From: Prosapia bicincta
Taxonomy: Eukaryota; Arthropoda; Insecta; Hemiptera; Cercopidae
Reading direction: 5' to 3'
Length of the DNA stretch: 64,000 bases
NCBI GenBank assembly: GCA_036971475.1
Contig: JBAIZL010000063.1
Span: 2,027,790 to 2,091,789, forward strand
The notes under the pieces are model-generated. The model ran no database searches and was not told the origin of the DNA. It saw only the letters and a program-made list of their open reading frames with translations. This document shows positions 14,401 to 29,500 of this stretch, one piece after another. Made by a program: the position numbers and the translations under genes. Position 1 is the first letter of the stretch; every line of letters starts with the position of its first letter.

Positions 14401-17264
14401 CAGTTACTTACTATGTTCATGATTGTTACTTAGTAAATACAGCACTATTACCAACTATGTACAGCATTGTTACTAATAAAGCCCATAGCAGTTACTATGT
14501 TCATGCTTGTTTCTTAGTAAGAACATGACGGTTACCTACTATGTACAGCATTGTTACTTATAAAGCTCATGGCAGTTACTTACTATGTTCATGATTGTAA
14601 CTTAGTAAGTACATGACGGATACCTACTACGTACAGCATTGTTGCTTATAAAGCTCATGTCAGTTACTTACTATGTTCATGATTTTTACTTAGTGAGTAC
14701 ATGACTGTAAACTACTATGAACAGCATTGTTATTTATAAAGCCCATTGCAAGTATTATGTTCATGATTGTTTCTTAGTATGTACATGACGGTTACCTACT
14801 ATGTACAGCATTGTTACTTATAAAGCCCATGGCAGTTACTTACTATGTTCATGATTGTTACTTAGTAAGTACATGACGGTTACCTACTATGTACAGCATT
14901 GTTACTTATAGAGCCCAGGCCAGTTACTTACTATGTTCATGATTGTTACTTAGTAAGTACATGACTGTTACCTACTATGTACAGCATTGTTACTTATAAA
15001 GCTCATGGCAGTTACTTACTATGTTCATGATTGTTACTCAGTAAGTACAGCACTATTACCAACTATGTACAGCATTGTTACTTATAAAGCCCATAGCAGT
15101 TACTATGTGCATGCTTGTTTCTTAGTAAGTACATGACGGTTACCTACTATGTACAGCATTGTTAATTATAAAGCCCATGGCAGCTACTTACTATGCTCAT
15201 GATTGTAACTTAGTAAGTACATGACGGTTACCCACTATTTACAGCATTGTTGCATATAAAGCTCATGGCAGTTACTTACTATGTTCATGATTTTTACTTA
15301 GTGAGTACATGACTGTAACCTACTATATACAGCATTGTTACTTATACAGCCCATGGCAGTTGCTTACTATGTTCATGATTGTTACTTAGTAAGTAGAGCA
15401 CTATTACCTACTATGTACAGCATTGTTACTTATAAAGCCCATGGCAATTACTTTGTTCATGTTTGTTACTTAGTAAGTACATGACGGTTACCTACTATGT
15501 ACAGCATTGTTACTTACAAAGCACATGGCAGTTACTTACTATGTTCATGATTTTTACTTAGTGAGTACATGACTGTTACCTATTATGTACAGCATTGTTA
15601 CTTACTAAGCCCGTGGCAGTTACTTACTACGTTCATGATTGTTACTTAGTACGTACAGCACTAGTACCTACTATGTACAGCATTGTTACTTATAAAGCCC
15701 ATAGCAGTTACTTACTATGTTCATGATTGTAACTTAGTAAGTACATGACGGTTACCTACTATGTACAGCATTGTTACTTATACAGCCCATGGCAGTTACT
15801 TACTATGTTCATGATTGTTACTTAGTGAGTACATGACTGATACCTACTATGTACAGCGTTCTTACTTATGCAGCCCATGGCAGTTACTTACTATGTTCAT
15901 GATTTTTACTTAGTGTGTACATGACTGTAACCTACTATGTACAGCATTGTTACTTACAAAGCCCATGGCAGTTACTTTGTTCATGTTTGTTACTTAGTAA
16001 GTACAGGACTGTTACCTACTATGTACAGCATTGTTACCTATAAAGCCCATGCCAGTTACTATTTTCATTATTGTTACTTAGTAAGTACAGGACTGCTACC
16101 TACTATGTACAGCATTGTTACTTATAGAGCCCATGGCAGTTACTTCCTATGTTCATGATTGTTACTTAGTAAGTACAGCACTATTACCAATTATGTACAG
16201 CATTGTTACTTATAAAGCCCATGGCAGTTACTTACTATGTTCATGATTGTAACTTAGTAAGTACATGACGGTTACCTACTATGTACAGCATTGTTACTTA
16301 CAAAGCCTATGGCAGTTACTTACTATGTTCATGATTTTTACTTAGTGAGTACATGACTGTAACCTACTATGTACAGCATTGTTATTTATAAAGCCCATGG
16401 CAAGTACTATGTTCATGATTGTTACTTAGTAAGTACATGACTATTACGTACTATGTACAGCATTGTTACTTACTAAGCCCTTGGCAGTTACTTACTACGT
16501 TCATGATTGTTACTTAGTAAGTACAGGACTATTACCTACTATGTACAGCATTGTTACTTATAGAGCCCATGGCAGTTACTTACTATGTTCATGATTGTTA
16601 CTTAGTAAGTACACGACTGTTACCTACTATGTACAGCATTGTTACTTATAAAGCTCATGGCAGTTACTTACTATGTTCATGATTGTTACTTAATATGAAC
16701 AGCACTATCACCTACTATGTACAGCATTGTTACCTATAAAGCCCATAACAGTTACTATGTTCATGCTTGTTTCTTAGTAAGTACATGACGGTTACCTACT
16801 ATGTACAGCATTGTTACTTATAAAGCCCATGGCAGGTACTTACTATGTTCATGATTATTACTTAGTGAGTACATGACTGTAACCTACAATGTACAGCATT
16901 GTTATTTATAAAGTCCATGGCAAGTACTATGTTCATGATTGTTACTTCGTAAGTACATGACTGTTACCTACTATGTACAGCATTGTTACTTACTAAGCCC
17001 GTGGCAGTTACTTACTACGTTCATGATTGTTACTTAGTAAGTACAGCACTATTACCTACTATGTACAGCATTGTTACTTATACAGCCCATGGCAGTTACT
17101 TACTATGTTCATGATTGTTACTTAGTAAGTACATGACGATTACCTACTATGTACAGCATTGTTACTTATAAAGCCCATGGCAGGTACTTACTATGTTCAT
17201 GATTGTTACTTAGTGAGTACATGACTGATACCTACTATGTACAGCGGTCTTACTTATGCAGCCC
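8486..17264 (+). repeat. Higher-order repeat block 2 (8779 bp)
   Basis: Landmarks at 8486, 11499 and 11856 recur 8779 bp later (17265, 20278, 20635). This block has the roughly 2.1 kb segment missing from block 1. It lacks about 608 bp (5 x 88 plus 2 x 84) near 16730 that is present in block 1 (about 7350-7975) and block 3. The join at 16730 changes a run of landmarks without breaking the 44 bp register. Confidence 0.85.
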
Positions 17265-20200
17265 ATGGCAGTTACTTACTATGTTCATGATTGTTACTTA
17301 GTAAGTACAATACTATTACCTACTATGTACAGCATTGTTACTTATAAAGCCCATGGCAGTTACTTTGTTCATGTTTGTTACTTAGTAAGTACAGTACTGT
17401 TACCTACTATGTACAGCATTGTTACCTATAAAGCCCATGCCAGTTACTATTTTCATTATTGTTACTTAGTAAGTACAGGACTGCTACCTACTATGTACAG
17501 CATTGTTACTTATAGAGCCCATGGCAGTTACTTCCTATGTTCATGATTGTTACTTAGTAAGTACAGCACTATTACCAACTATGTACAGCATTGTTACTTA
17601 TAAAGCCCAAAGCAGTTACTATGTTCATGCTTGTTTCTTAGTAAGTACATGATGGTTACCTACTATGTACAGCATTGTTACTTATAAAGCCCATGGCAGT
17701 TACTTACTATGTTCATGATTGTAACTTAGTAAGTACATGACGGTTACCTACTATGTACAGCATTGTTACTTACAAAGCCTATGGCAGTTACTTACTATGT
17801 TCATGATTTTTACTTAGTGAGTACATGACTGTAACCTACTATGTACAGCATTGTTATTTATAAAGCCCATGGCAAGTACTATGTTCGTGATTGTTACTTA
17901 GTAAGTACATGATTGTTACCTACTATGTACAGCATTGTTACTTACTAAGCCCTTGGCAGTTACTTACTACGTTCATGATTGTTACTTAGTAAGTACAGGA
18001 CTATTACCTACTTTGTACAGCATTGTTACTTATAGAGCCCATGGCAGTTACTTACTATGTTCATGATTGGTTCTTAGTAAGTACACGACTGTTACCTACT
18101 ATGTACAGCATTGTTACTTATAAAGCTCATGGCAGTTACTATGTTCATGCTTGTTTCTTAGTAAGTACATGACGGTTACCTACTATGTACAGCATTGTTA
18201 CTTATACAGCCAATGGCAGATACTTACTATGTTCATGATTGTTACTTAGTAAGTACATGACGGTTACCTACTATGTACAGCATTGTTACTTATAAAGCCC
18301 ATGGCAGGTACTTACTATGTTCATGATTGTTACTTAGTGAGTACATGACTGATACCTACTAGTACAGCGTTGTTCCTTATACAGCCCATGGCAGTTACTT
18401 ACTATGTTCATGATTGTTATTTAGTAAGTACAATACTATTACCTACTATGTACAGCATTGTTACTTATAAAGCCCATGGCAGTTACTTACTATGTTCATG
18501 ATTGTTACTTAGTAAGTACATGACGGTTACCTACTATGTACAGCATTGTTACTTACAAAGCCCATGGCAGTTACTTACTATGTTCATGATTTTTACTTAG
18601 TGAGTACATGACTGTAACCTACTATGTACAGCATTGTTACTTATAAAGCCCATGGCAGTTACTATTTTCATCATTGTTACTTAGTAAGTACAGGACTGTT
18701 ACCTACTATGTACAGCATTGTCACATATAGAGCCCGTTGCAGTTACTTCCTATGTTCATGATTGTTACTTAGTAAGTACAGCACTATTACAAACTATGTA
18801 CAGCATTGTTACTTATAAAGCCCATAGCAGTTACTATGTTCATGCTTGTTTCTTAGTAAGTACATGACGGTTACCTACTATGTACAGCATTTTTACTTAT
18901 AAAGCCCATGGCAGGTACTTACTATGTTCATGATTATTACTTAGTAAGTTCATGACTGCTACCTACTATGTACAGCATTGTTACTTTTACAGCCCATGGC
19001 AGTTGCTTACTATGTTCATGATTGTTACTTAGTAAGTACAGCACTATTACCTTCTATGTACAGCATTGTTACTTATAAAGCCCATGGCAGTTACTTTGTT
19101 CATGTTTGTTACTTAGTGAGTACATGACTGTAACCTACAATGTACAGCATTGTTATTTATAACGACAATGGCAAGTACTATGTTCGTGATTGTTACTTAG
19201 TAAGTACATGACTGTTACCTACTATGTACAGCATTGTTACTTACTAAGCCCGTGGCAGTTACTTACTACGTTCATGATTGTTACTTAGTAAGTACAGCAC
19301 TATTACCTACTATGTACAGCATTGTTACTTATAAAGCCCATAGCAGTTACTATGTTCGTTCTTGTTTCTTAGTAAGTACATGACGGTTACCTACTATGTA
19401 CAGCATTGTTACCTATACAGCCCATGGCAGTTACTTACTATGTTCATGATTGTTACTTAGTAAGTACATAACGATTACCTATTATGTACAGCATTGTTAC
19501 TTATAAAGCCCATGGCAGGTACTTACTATGTTCATGGTTGTTACTTAGTGAGTACATGACTGATACCTACTATGTACAGCGTTCTTACTTATGCAGCCCA
19601 TGGCAGTTACTTTCTATGTTCATGATTGTTACTTAGTAAGCACAATACTATTACCTATTATGTACAGCATTGTTACTTATAAAGCCCATGGCAGTTACTT
19701 TGTTCATGCTTGTTTCTTAGTAAGTACATGACGGTTACCTACTATGTACAGCATTGTTACTTATAAAGCCCATGGCAGTTACTTACTATGTTCATGATTG
19801 TAACTTAGTAAGTACATGACGGTTACCTACTATGTACAGCATTGTTACTTACAAAGCCAATGGCAGTTACTTACTATGTTCATGATTTTTACTTAGTGAG
19901 TACATGACTGTAACCTACTATGTACAGCATTGTTATTTATAAAGCCCATGGCAAGTACTATGTTCATGATTGTTACTTAGTTAGTACATGACTGTTACCT
20001 ACTATGTACAGCATTGGTACTTACTAAGCCCGTGGCAGTTACTTACTACGTTCATGATTGTTACTTAGTAAGTACAGGACTATTACCTACTATGTACAGC
20101 ATTGTTACTTATAGAGCCCATGGCAGTTACTTACTATGTTCATGATTGTTACTTAGTAAGTACATAACTGTTACCTACTATGTACAGCATTGTTACTTAT

Positions 20201-23200
20201 AGAGCCCATGGCAGTTACTTACTATGTTCATGATTGTTACTTAGTAAGTACATAACTGTTACCTACTATGTACAGCATTGTTACTTAAAAAGCTCATGGC
20301 AGTTACTTATTATGTTCATGATTGTTACTTAATAAGTACAGCACTATTACCTACTATGTACAGCATTGTTACTTATAAAGCCCATAGCAGTTACTATGTT
20401 CATGCTTGTTTCTTAGTAAGTACACGACGGTTACCTACTATGTACAGCATTGTTACTTATACAGCCCATGGCAGTTACTTACTATGTTCATGATTGTTAC
20501 TTAGTAGGTACATGACGATTACCTACTATGTACAGCATTGTTACTTATAAAGCCCATGGCAGGTACTTACTATGTTCATGATTGTTACTTAGTGAGTACA
20601 TGACTGATACCTACTATGTACAGCGTTCTTACTTATGCAGCCCATGGCAGTTACTTACTATGTTCATGATTGTTACTTAGTACGTACAATACTATTACCT
20701 ACTATGTACAGCATTGTTACTTATAAAGCCCATGGTAGTTACTTTGTTCATGTTTGTTACTTAGTAAGTACAGGACTGTTACCTACTATGTACAGCATTG
20801 TTACCTATAAAGCCCATGCCAGTTACTATTTTCATTATTGTTACTTAGTAAGTACAGGACTGCTACCTACTATGTACAGCATTGTTACTTATAGAGCCCA
20901 TGGCAGTTACTTCCTATGTTCATGATTGTTACTTAGTAAGTACAGCACTATTACCAACTATGTACAGCATTGTTACTTATAAAGCCCATGGCAGTTACTT
21001 ACTATGTTCATGATTGTAACTTAGTAAGTACATGACGGTTACCTACTATGTACAGCATTGTTACTTATAAAGCCTATGGCAGTTACTTACTATGTTCATG
21101 ATTTTTACTTAGTGAGTACATGACTGTAACCTACTATGTACAGCATTGTTATTTATAAAGCCCATGGCAAGTACTATGTTCATGATTGTTACTTAGTAAG
21201 TACATGACTATTACCTACTATGTACAGCATTGTTACTTACTAAGCCCTTGGCAGTTACTTACTACGTTCATGATTGTTACTTAGTAAGTACAGGACTGTT
21301 ACCTACTATGTACAGCATTGTTACTTATAGAGCCCATGGCAGTTACTTACTATGTTCATGATTGTTACTTAGTAAGTACACGACTGTTACCTACTATGTA
21401 CAGCATTGTTACTTATAAAGCTCATGGCAGTTACCTACTATGTTCATGATTGTTACTTAATATGAACAGCACTATTACCTACTACGTACAGCATTGTTAC
21501 TTATAAAGCCCATAGCAGTTACTATGTTCATGCTTGTTTCTTAGTAAGTACATGACGGTTACCTACTATGTACAGCATTGTTACTTATACAGCCCATGGC
21601 AGTTACTTACTATGTTCATGTTTGTTTCTTAGTAAGTACATGGCGGTTACCTACTATGTACAGCATTGTTAAATATAAAGCCCATGGCAATTACTTACTA
21701 TGTTCATGATTGTTACTTAGTAAGTAAATGACGGTTACCTACTATGTACAGCATTGTTACTTACAAAGCCCATGGCAGTTACTTACTATGTTCATGATTT
21801 TTACTTAGTGAGTACATGACTGTAACCTACTATGTATCGCATTGTTATTTATAAAGCCCATGGCAAGTACTATGTTCATGATTGTTACTTAGTAAGTACA
21901 TGACTGTTACCTACGTTGTACAGCATTGATACTTACTAAGCCCGTGGCAGTTACTTACTACGTGCATGATTGTTACTTAGTAAGTACAGGACTATAACCT
22001 ACTATGTACAGCATTGTTACTTATAGAGCCCATGGCAGTTACTTACTATGTTCATGATTGTTACTTAGTAAGTACAGCACTATTACCAACTATGTACAGC
22101 ATTGTTACTTATAAAGCTCATGGCAGTTACTTACTATGTTCATGATTGTAACTTAGTAAGTACATGACGGTTACCTACTATGTACAGCATTGTTGCTTAT
22201 AAAGCTCATGTCAGTTACTTACTATGTTCATGATTTTTACTTAGTGAGTACATGACTGTAACCTACTATGTACAGCATTGTTATTTATAAAGCCCATGGC
22301 AAGTACTATGTTCATGATTGTTACTTAGTAAGTACATGACTGTTACCTACTATGTACAGCATTGTTACTTATAAAGCCCATGGCAGTTACTTACTATGTT
22401 CATGATTGTTACTTAGTAAGTACATGACGGTTACCTACTATGTACAGCATTGTTACTTACAAATCCCATGGCAGTTACTTACTATGTTCATGATTTTTAC
22501 TTAGTGAGTACATGACTGTAACCTACTATGTACAGCATTGATACTTACTAAGCCCGTGGCAGTTACTTACTACGTTCATGATTGTTACTTAGTAAGTACA
22601 GGACTATTACCTACTATGTACTTCATTGTTACTTATAGAGCCCAGGGCAGTTACTTACTATGTTCATGATTGTTACTTAGTAAGTACATGACTGTTACCT
22701 ACTATGTACAGCATTGTTACTTACAAAGCCCATGGCAGTTACTTACTATGTTCATGATTTTTACTTAGTGAGTACATGACTGTAAAATACTATGTATCGC
22801 ATTGTTATTTATAAAGCCCATGGCAAGTACTATGTTCATGATTGTTACTTAGTAAGTACATGACTGTTACCTACTTTGTACAGCATTGATACTTACTAAG
22901 CCCGTGGCAGTTACTTACTACGTTCATGATTGTTACTTAGTAAGTACAGGACTATAACCTACTATGTACAGCATTGTTACTTATAGAGCCCATGGCAGTT
23001 ACTTACTATGTTCATGATTGTTACTTAGTAAGTACATGACTGTTACCTACCTTCTGTGTACAGCATTGTTACTTTTAAAGCTCATGGCAGTTACTTACTA
23101 TGTTCATGATTGTTACTTAGTAAATACAGCACTATTACCAACTATGTACAGCATTGTTACTAATAAAGCCCATAGCAGTTACTATGTTCATGCTTGTTTC

Positions 23201-26200
23201 TTAGTAAGAACATGACGGTTACCTACTATGTACAGCATTGTTACTTATAAAGCTCATGGCAGTTACTTACTATGTTCATGATTGTAACTTAGTAAGTACA
23301 TGACGGATACCTACTACGTACAGCATTGTTGCTTATAAAGCTCATGTCAGTTACTTACTATGTTCATGATTTTTACTTAGTGAGTACATGACTGTAAACT
23401 ACTATGAACAGCATTGTTATTTATAAAGCCCATGGCAAGTATTATGTTCATGATTGTTTCTTAGTATGTACATGACGGTTACCTACTATGTACAGCATTG
23501 TTACTTATAAAGCCCATGGCAGTTACTTACTATGTTCATGATTGTTACTTAGTAAGTACATGACGGTTACCTACTATGTACAGCATTGTTACTTATAGAG
23601 CCCAGGCCAGTTACTTACTATGTTCATGATTGTTACTTAGTAAGTACATGTCTGTTACCTACTATGTACAGCATTGTTACTTATAAAGCTCATGGCAGTT
23701 ACTTACTATGTTCATGATTGTTACTCAGTAAGTACAGCACTATTACCAACTATGTACAGCATTGTTACTTATAAAGCCCATAGCAGTTACTATGTGCATG
23801 CTTGTTTCTTAGTAAGTACATGACGGTTACCTACTATGTACAGCATTGTTAATTATAAAGCCCATGGCAGCTACTTACTATGCTCATGATTGTAACTTAG
23901 TAAGTACATGACGGTTACCCACTATTTACAGCATTGTTGCATATAAAGCTCATGGCAGTTACTTACTATGTTCATGATTTTTACTTAGTGAGTACATGAC
24001 TGTAACCTACTATATACAGCATTGTTACTTATACAGCCCATGGCAGTTGCTTACTATGTTCATGATTGTTACTTAGTAAGTAGAGCACTATTACCTACTA
24101 TGTACAGCATTGTTACTTATAAAGCCCATGGCAATTACTTTGTTCATGTTTGTTACTTAGTAAGTACATGACGGTTACCTACTATGTACAGCATTGTTAC
24201 TTACAAAGCACATGGCAGTTACTTACTATGTTCATGATTTTTACTTAGTGAGTACATGACTGTTACCTATTATGTACAGCATTGATACTTACTAAGCCCG
24301 TGGCAGTTACTTACTACGTTCATGATTGTTACTTAGTACGTACAGCACTAGTACCTACTATGTACAGCATTGTTACTTATAAAGCCCATAGCAGTTACTT
24401 ACTATGTTCATGATTGTAACTTAGTAAGTACATGACGGTTACCTACTATGTACAGCATTGTTACTTATACAGCCCATGGCAGTTACTTACTATGTTCATG
24501 ATTGTTACTTAGTGAGTACATGACTGATACCTACTATGTACAGCGTTCTTACTTATGCAGCCCATGGCAGTTACTTACTATGTTCATGATTTTTACTTAG
24601 TGTGTACATGACTGTAACCTACTATGTACAGCATTGTTACTTACAAAGCCCATGGCAGTTACTTTGTTCATGTTTGTTACTTAGTAAGTACAGGACTGTT
24701 ACCTACTATGTACAGCATTGTTACCTATAAAGCCCATGCCAGTTACTATTTTCATTATTGTTACTTAGTAAGTACAGGACTGCTACCTACTATGTACAGC
24801 ATTGTTACTTATAGAGCCCATGGCAGTTACTTCCTATGTTCATGATTGTTACTTAGTAAGTACAGCACTATTACCAATTATGTACAGCATTGTTACTTAT
24901 AAAGCCCATGGCAGTTACTTACTATGTTCATGATTGTAACTTAGTAAGTACATGACGGTTACCTACTATGTACAGCATTGTTACTTACAAAGCCTATGGC
25001 AGTTACTTACTATGTTCATGATTTTTACTTAGTGAGTACATGACTGTAACCTACTATGTACAGCATTGTTATTTATAAAGCCCATGGCAAGTACTATGTT
25101 CATGATTGTTACTTAGTAAGTACATGACTATTACGTACTATGTACAGCATTGTTACTTACTAAGCCCTTGGCAGTTACTTACTACGTTCATGATTGTTAC
25201 TTAGTAAGTACAGGACTATTACCTACTATGTACAGCATTGTTACTTATAGAGCCCATGGCAGTTACTTACTATGTTCATGATTGTTACTTAGTAAGTACA
25301 CGACTGTTACCTACTATGTACAGCATTGTTACTTATAAAGCTCATGGCAGTTACTTACTATGTTCATGATTGTTACTTAATATGAACAGCACTATCACCT
25401 ACTATGTACAGCATTGTTACTTATAAAGCCCATAGCAGTTACTATGTTCATGCTTGTTTCTTAGTAAGTACATGACGGTTACCTACTATGTACAGCATTG
25501 TTACTTATACAGCCCATGGCAGTTACTTACTATGTTCATGATTGTTACTTAGTAAGTACATGACGGTTACCTACTATGTACAGCATTGTTACTTATAAAG
25601 CCCATGGCAGGTACTAACTATGTTCATGATTGTTACTTAGTGAGTACATGACTGATACCTACTATGTACAGCGTTGTTACTTATACAGCCCATGGCAGTT
25701 ACCTACTATGTTCATGATTGTTATTTAGTAAGTACAATACTATTACCTACTATGTACAGCATTGTTACTTATAAAGCCCATGGCAGTTACTTACTATGTT
25801 CATGATTTTTACTTAGTGAGTACATGACTGTAACCTACTATGTACAGCATTGTTACTTATAAAGCCCATGACAGTTACTATTTTCATTATTGTTACTTAG
25901 TAAGTACAGGACTGTTACCTACTATGTACAGCATTGTCACATATAGAGCCCATTGCAGTTACTTCCTATGTTCATGATTGTTACTTAGTAAGTACAGCAC
26001 AATTACAAACTATGTACAGCATTGTTACTTATAAAGCCCATAACAGTTACTATGTTCATGCTTGTTTCTTAGTAAGTACATGACGGTTACCTACTATGTA
26101 CAGCATTGTTACTTATAAAGCCCATGGCAGGTACTTACTATGTTCATGATTATTACTTAGTGAGTACATGACTGTAACCTACAATGTACAGCATTGTTAT

Positions 26201-26559
26201 TTATAAAGTCCATGGCAAGTACTATGTTCATGATTGTTACTTCGTAAGTACATGACTGTTACCTACTATGTACAGCATTGTTACTTACTAAGCCCGTGGC
26301 AGTTACTTACTACGTTCATGATTGTTACTTAGTAAGTACAGCACTATTACCTACTATGTACAGCATTGTTACTTATACAGCCCATGGCAGTTACTTACTA
26401 TGTTCATGATTGTTACTTAGTAAGTACATGACGATTACCTACTATGTACAGCATTGTTACTTATAAAGCCCATGGCAGGTACTTACTATGTTCATGATTG
26501 TTACTTATTGAGTACATGACTGATACCTACTATGTACAGCGTTCTTACTTATGCAGCCC
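17265..26559 (+). repeat. Higher-order repeat block 3 (9295 bp)
   Basis: This is the most complete copy. It carries both the 2.1 kb and the 608 bp segments and lacks only about 92 bp near 22070. There the 92 bp dimer variant with CCTACCTACTATG, present at 6010-6030 and 13300-13320, has been lost. From about 22075 its offset from block 2 falls from 8779 to 8687 bp, then rises to 9295 bp after the 608 bp segment. The full-length unit is therefore about 9387 bp. Confidence 0.85.
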
Positions 26560-29500
26560 ATGGCAGTTACTTACTATGTTCATGATTGTTACTTAGTAAG
26601 TACAATACTATTACCTACTATGTACAGCATTGTTACTTATAAAGCCCATGGCAGTTACTTTGTTCATGTTTGTTACTTAGTAAGTACAGTACTGTTACCT
26701 ACTATGTACAGCATTGTTACCTATAAAGCCCATGCCAGTTACTATTTTCATTATTGTTACTTAGTAAGTACAGGACTGCTACCTACTATGTACAGCATTG
26801 TTACTTATAGAGCCCATGGCAGTTACTTCCTATGTTCATGATTGTTACTTAGTAAGTACAGCACTATTACCAACTATGTACAGCATTGTTACTTATAAAG
26901 CCCAAAGCAGTTACTATGTTCATGCTTGTTTCTTAGTAAGTACATGATGGTTACCTACTATGTACAGCATTGTTACTTATAAAGCCCATGGCAGTTACTT
27001 ACTATGTTCATGATTGTAACTTAGTAAGTACATGACGGTTACCTACTATGTACAGCATTGTTACTTACAAAGCCTATGGCAGTTACTTACTATGTTCATG
27101 ATTTTTACTTAGTGAGTACATGACTGTAACCTACTATGTACAGCATTGTTATTTATAAAGCCCATGGCAAGTACTATGTTCGTGATTGTTACTTAGTAAG
27201 TACATGATTGTTACCTACTATGTACAGCATTGTTACTTACTAAGCCCTTGGCAGTTACTTACTACGTTCATGATTGTTACTTAGTAAGTACAGGACTATT
27301 ACCTACTTTGTACAGCATTGTTACTTATAGAGCCCATGGCAGTTACTTACTATGTTCATGATTGGTTCTTAGTAAGTACACGACTGTTACCTACTATGTA
27401 CAGCATTGTTACTTATAAAGCTCATGGCAGTTACTATGTTCATGCTTGTTTCTTAGTAAGTACATGACGGTTACCTACTATGTACAGCATTGTTACTTAT
27501 ACAGCCAATGGCAGATACTTACTATGTTCATGATTGTTACTTAGTAAGTACATGACGGTTACCTACTATGTACAGCATTGTTACTTATAAAGCCCATGGC
27601 AGGTACTTACTATGTTCATGATTGTTACTTAGTGAGTACATGACTGATACCTACTATGTACAGCGTTGTTCCTTATACAGCCCATGGCAGTTACTTACTA
27701 TGTTCATGATTGTTATTTAGTAAGTACAATACTATTACCTACTATGTACAGCATTGTTACTTATAAAGCCCATGGCAGTTACTTACTATGTTCATGATTG
27801 TTACTTAGTAAGTACATGACGGTTACCTACTATGTACAGCATTGTTACTTACAAAGCCCATGGCAGTTACTTACTATGTTCATGATTTTTACTTAGTGAG
27901 TACATGACTGTAACCTACTATGTACAGCATTGTTACTTATAAAGCCCATGGCAGTTGCTTACTATGTTCATGATTGTTACTTAGTAAGTACAGCACTATT
28001 ACCTACTATGTACAGCATTGTTACTTATAAAGCCCATAGCAGTTACTATGTTCATGCTTGTTTCTTAGTAAGTACATGACGGTTACCTACTATGTACAGC
28101 ATTGTTATTTATAACGACAATGGCAAGTACTATGTTCGTGATTGTTACTTAGTAAGTACATGACTGTTACCTACTATGTACAGCATTGTTACTTACTAAG
28201 CCCGTGGCAGTTACTTACTACGTTCATGATTGTTACTTAGTAAGTACAGCACTATTACCTACTATGTACAGCATTGTTACTTATAAAGCCCATAGCAGTT
28301 ACTATGTTCGTTCTTGTTTCTTAGTAAGTACATGACGGTTACCTACTATGTACAGCATTGTTACTTATACAGCCCATGGCAGTTACTTACTATGTTCATG
28401 ATTGTTACTTAGTAAGTACATAACGATTACCTATTATGTACAGCATTGTTACTTATAAAGCCCATGGCAGGTACTTACTATGTTCATGGTTGTTACTTAG
28501 TGAGTACATGACTGATACCTACTATGTACAGCGTTCTTACTTATGCAGCCCATGGCAGTTACTTTCTATGTTCATGATTGTTACTTAGTAAGCACAATAC
28601 TATTACCTATTATGTACAGCATTGTTACTTATAAAGCCCATGGCAGTTACTTTGTTCATGCTTGTTTCTTAGTAAGTACATGACGGTTACCTACTATGTA
28701 CAGCATTGTTACTTATAAAGCCCATGGCAGTTACTTACTATGTTCATGATTGTAACTTAGTAAGTACATGACGGTTACCTACTATGTACAGCATTGTTAC
28801 TTACAAAGCCAATGGCAGTTACTTACTATGTTCATGATTTTTACTTAGTGAGTACATGACTGTAACCTACTATGTACAGCATTGTTATTTATAAAGCCCA
28901 TGGCAAGTACTATGTTCATGATTGTTACTTAGTTAGTACATGACTGTTACCTACTATGTACAGCATTGGTACTTACTAAGCCCGTGGCAGTTACTTACTA
29001 CGTTCATGATTGTTACTTAGTAAGTACAGGACTATTACCTACTATGTACAGCATTGTTACTTATAGAGCCCATGGCAGTTACTTACTATGTTCATGATTG
29101 TTACTTAGTAAGTACATAACTGTTACCTACTATGTACAGCATTGTTACTTATAAAGCTCATGGCAGTTACTTATTATGTTCATGATTGTTACTTAATAAG
29201 TACAGCACTATTACCTACTATGTACAGCATTGTTACTTATAAAGCCCATAGCAGTTACTATGTTCATGCTTGTTTCTTAGTAAGTACAATACTGCTACCT
29301 ACTATGTACAGCATTGTTACTTATAAAGCCCAAAGCAGTTACTATGTTCATGCTTGTTTCTTAGTAAGTACATGATGGTTACCTACTATGTACAGCATTG
29401 TTACTTATAAAGCCCATGGCAGTTACTTACTATGTTCATGATTGTAACTTAGTAAGTACATGACGGTTACCTACTATGTACAGCATTGTTACTTACAAAG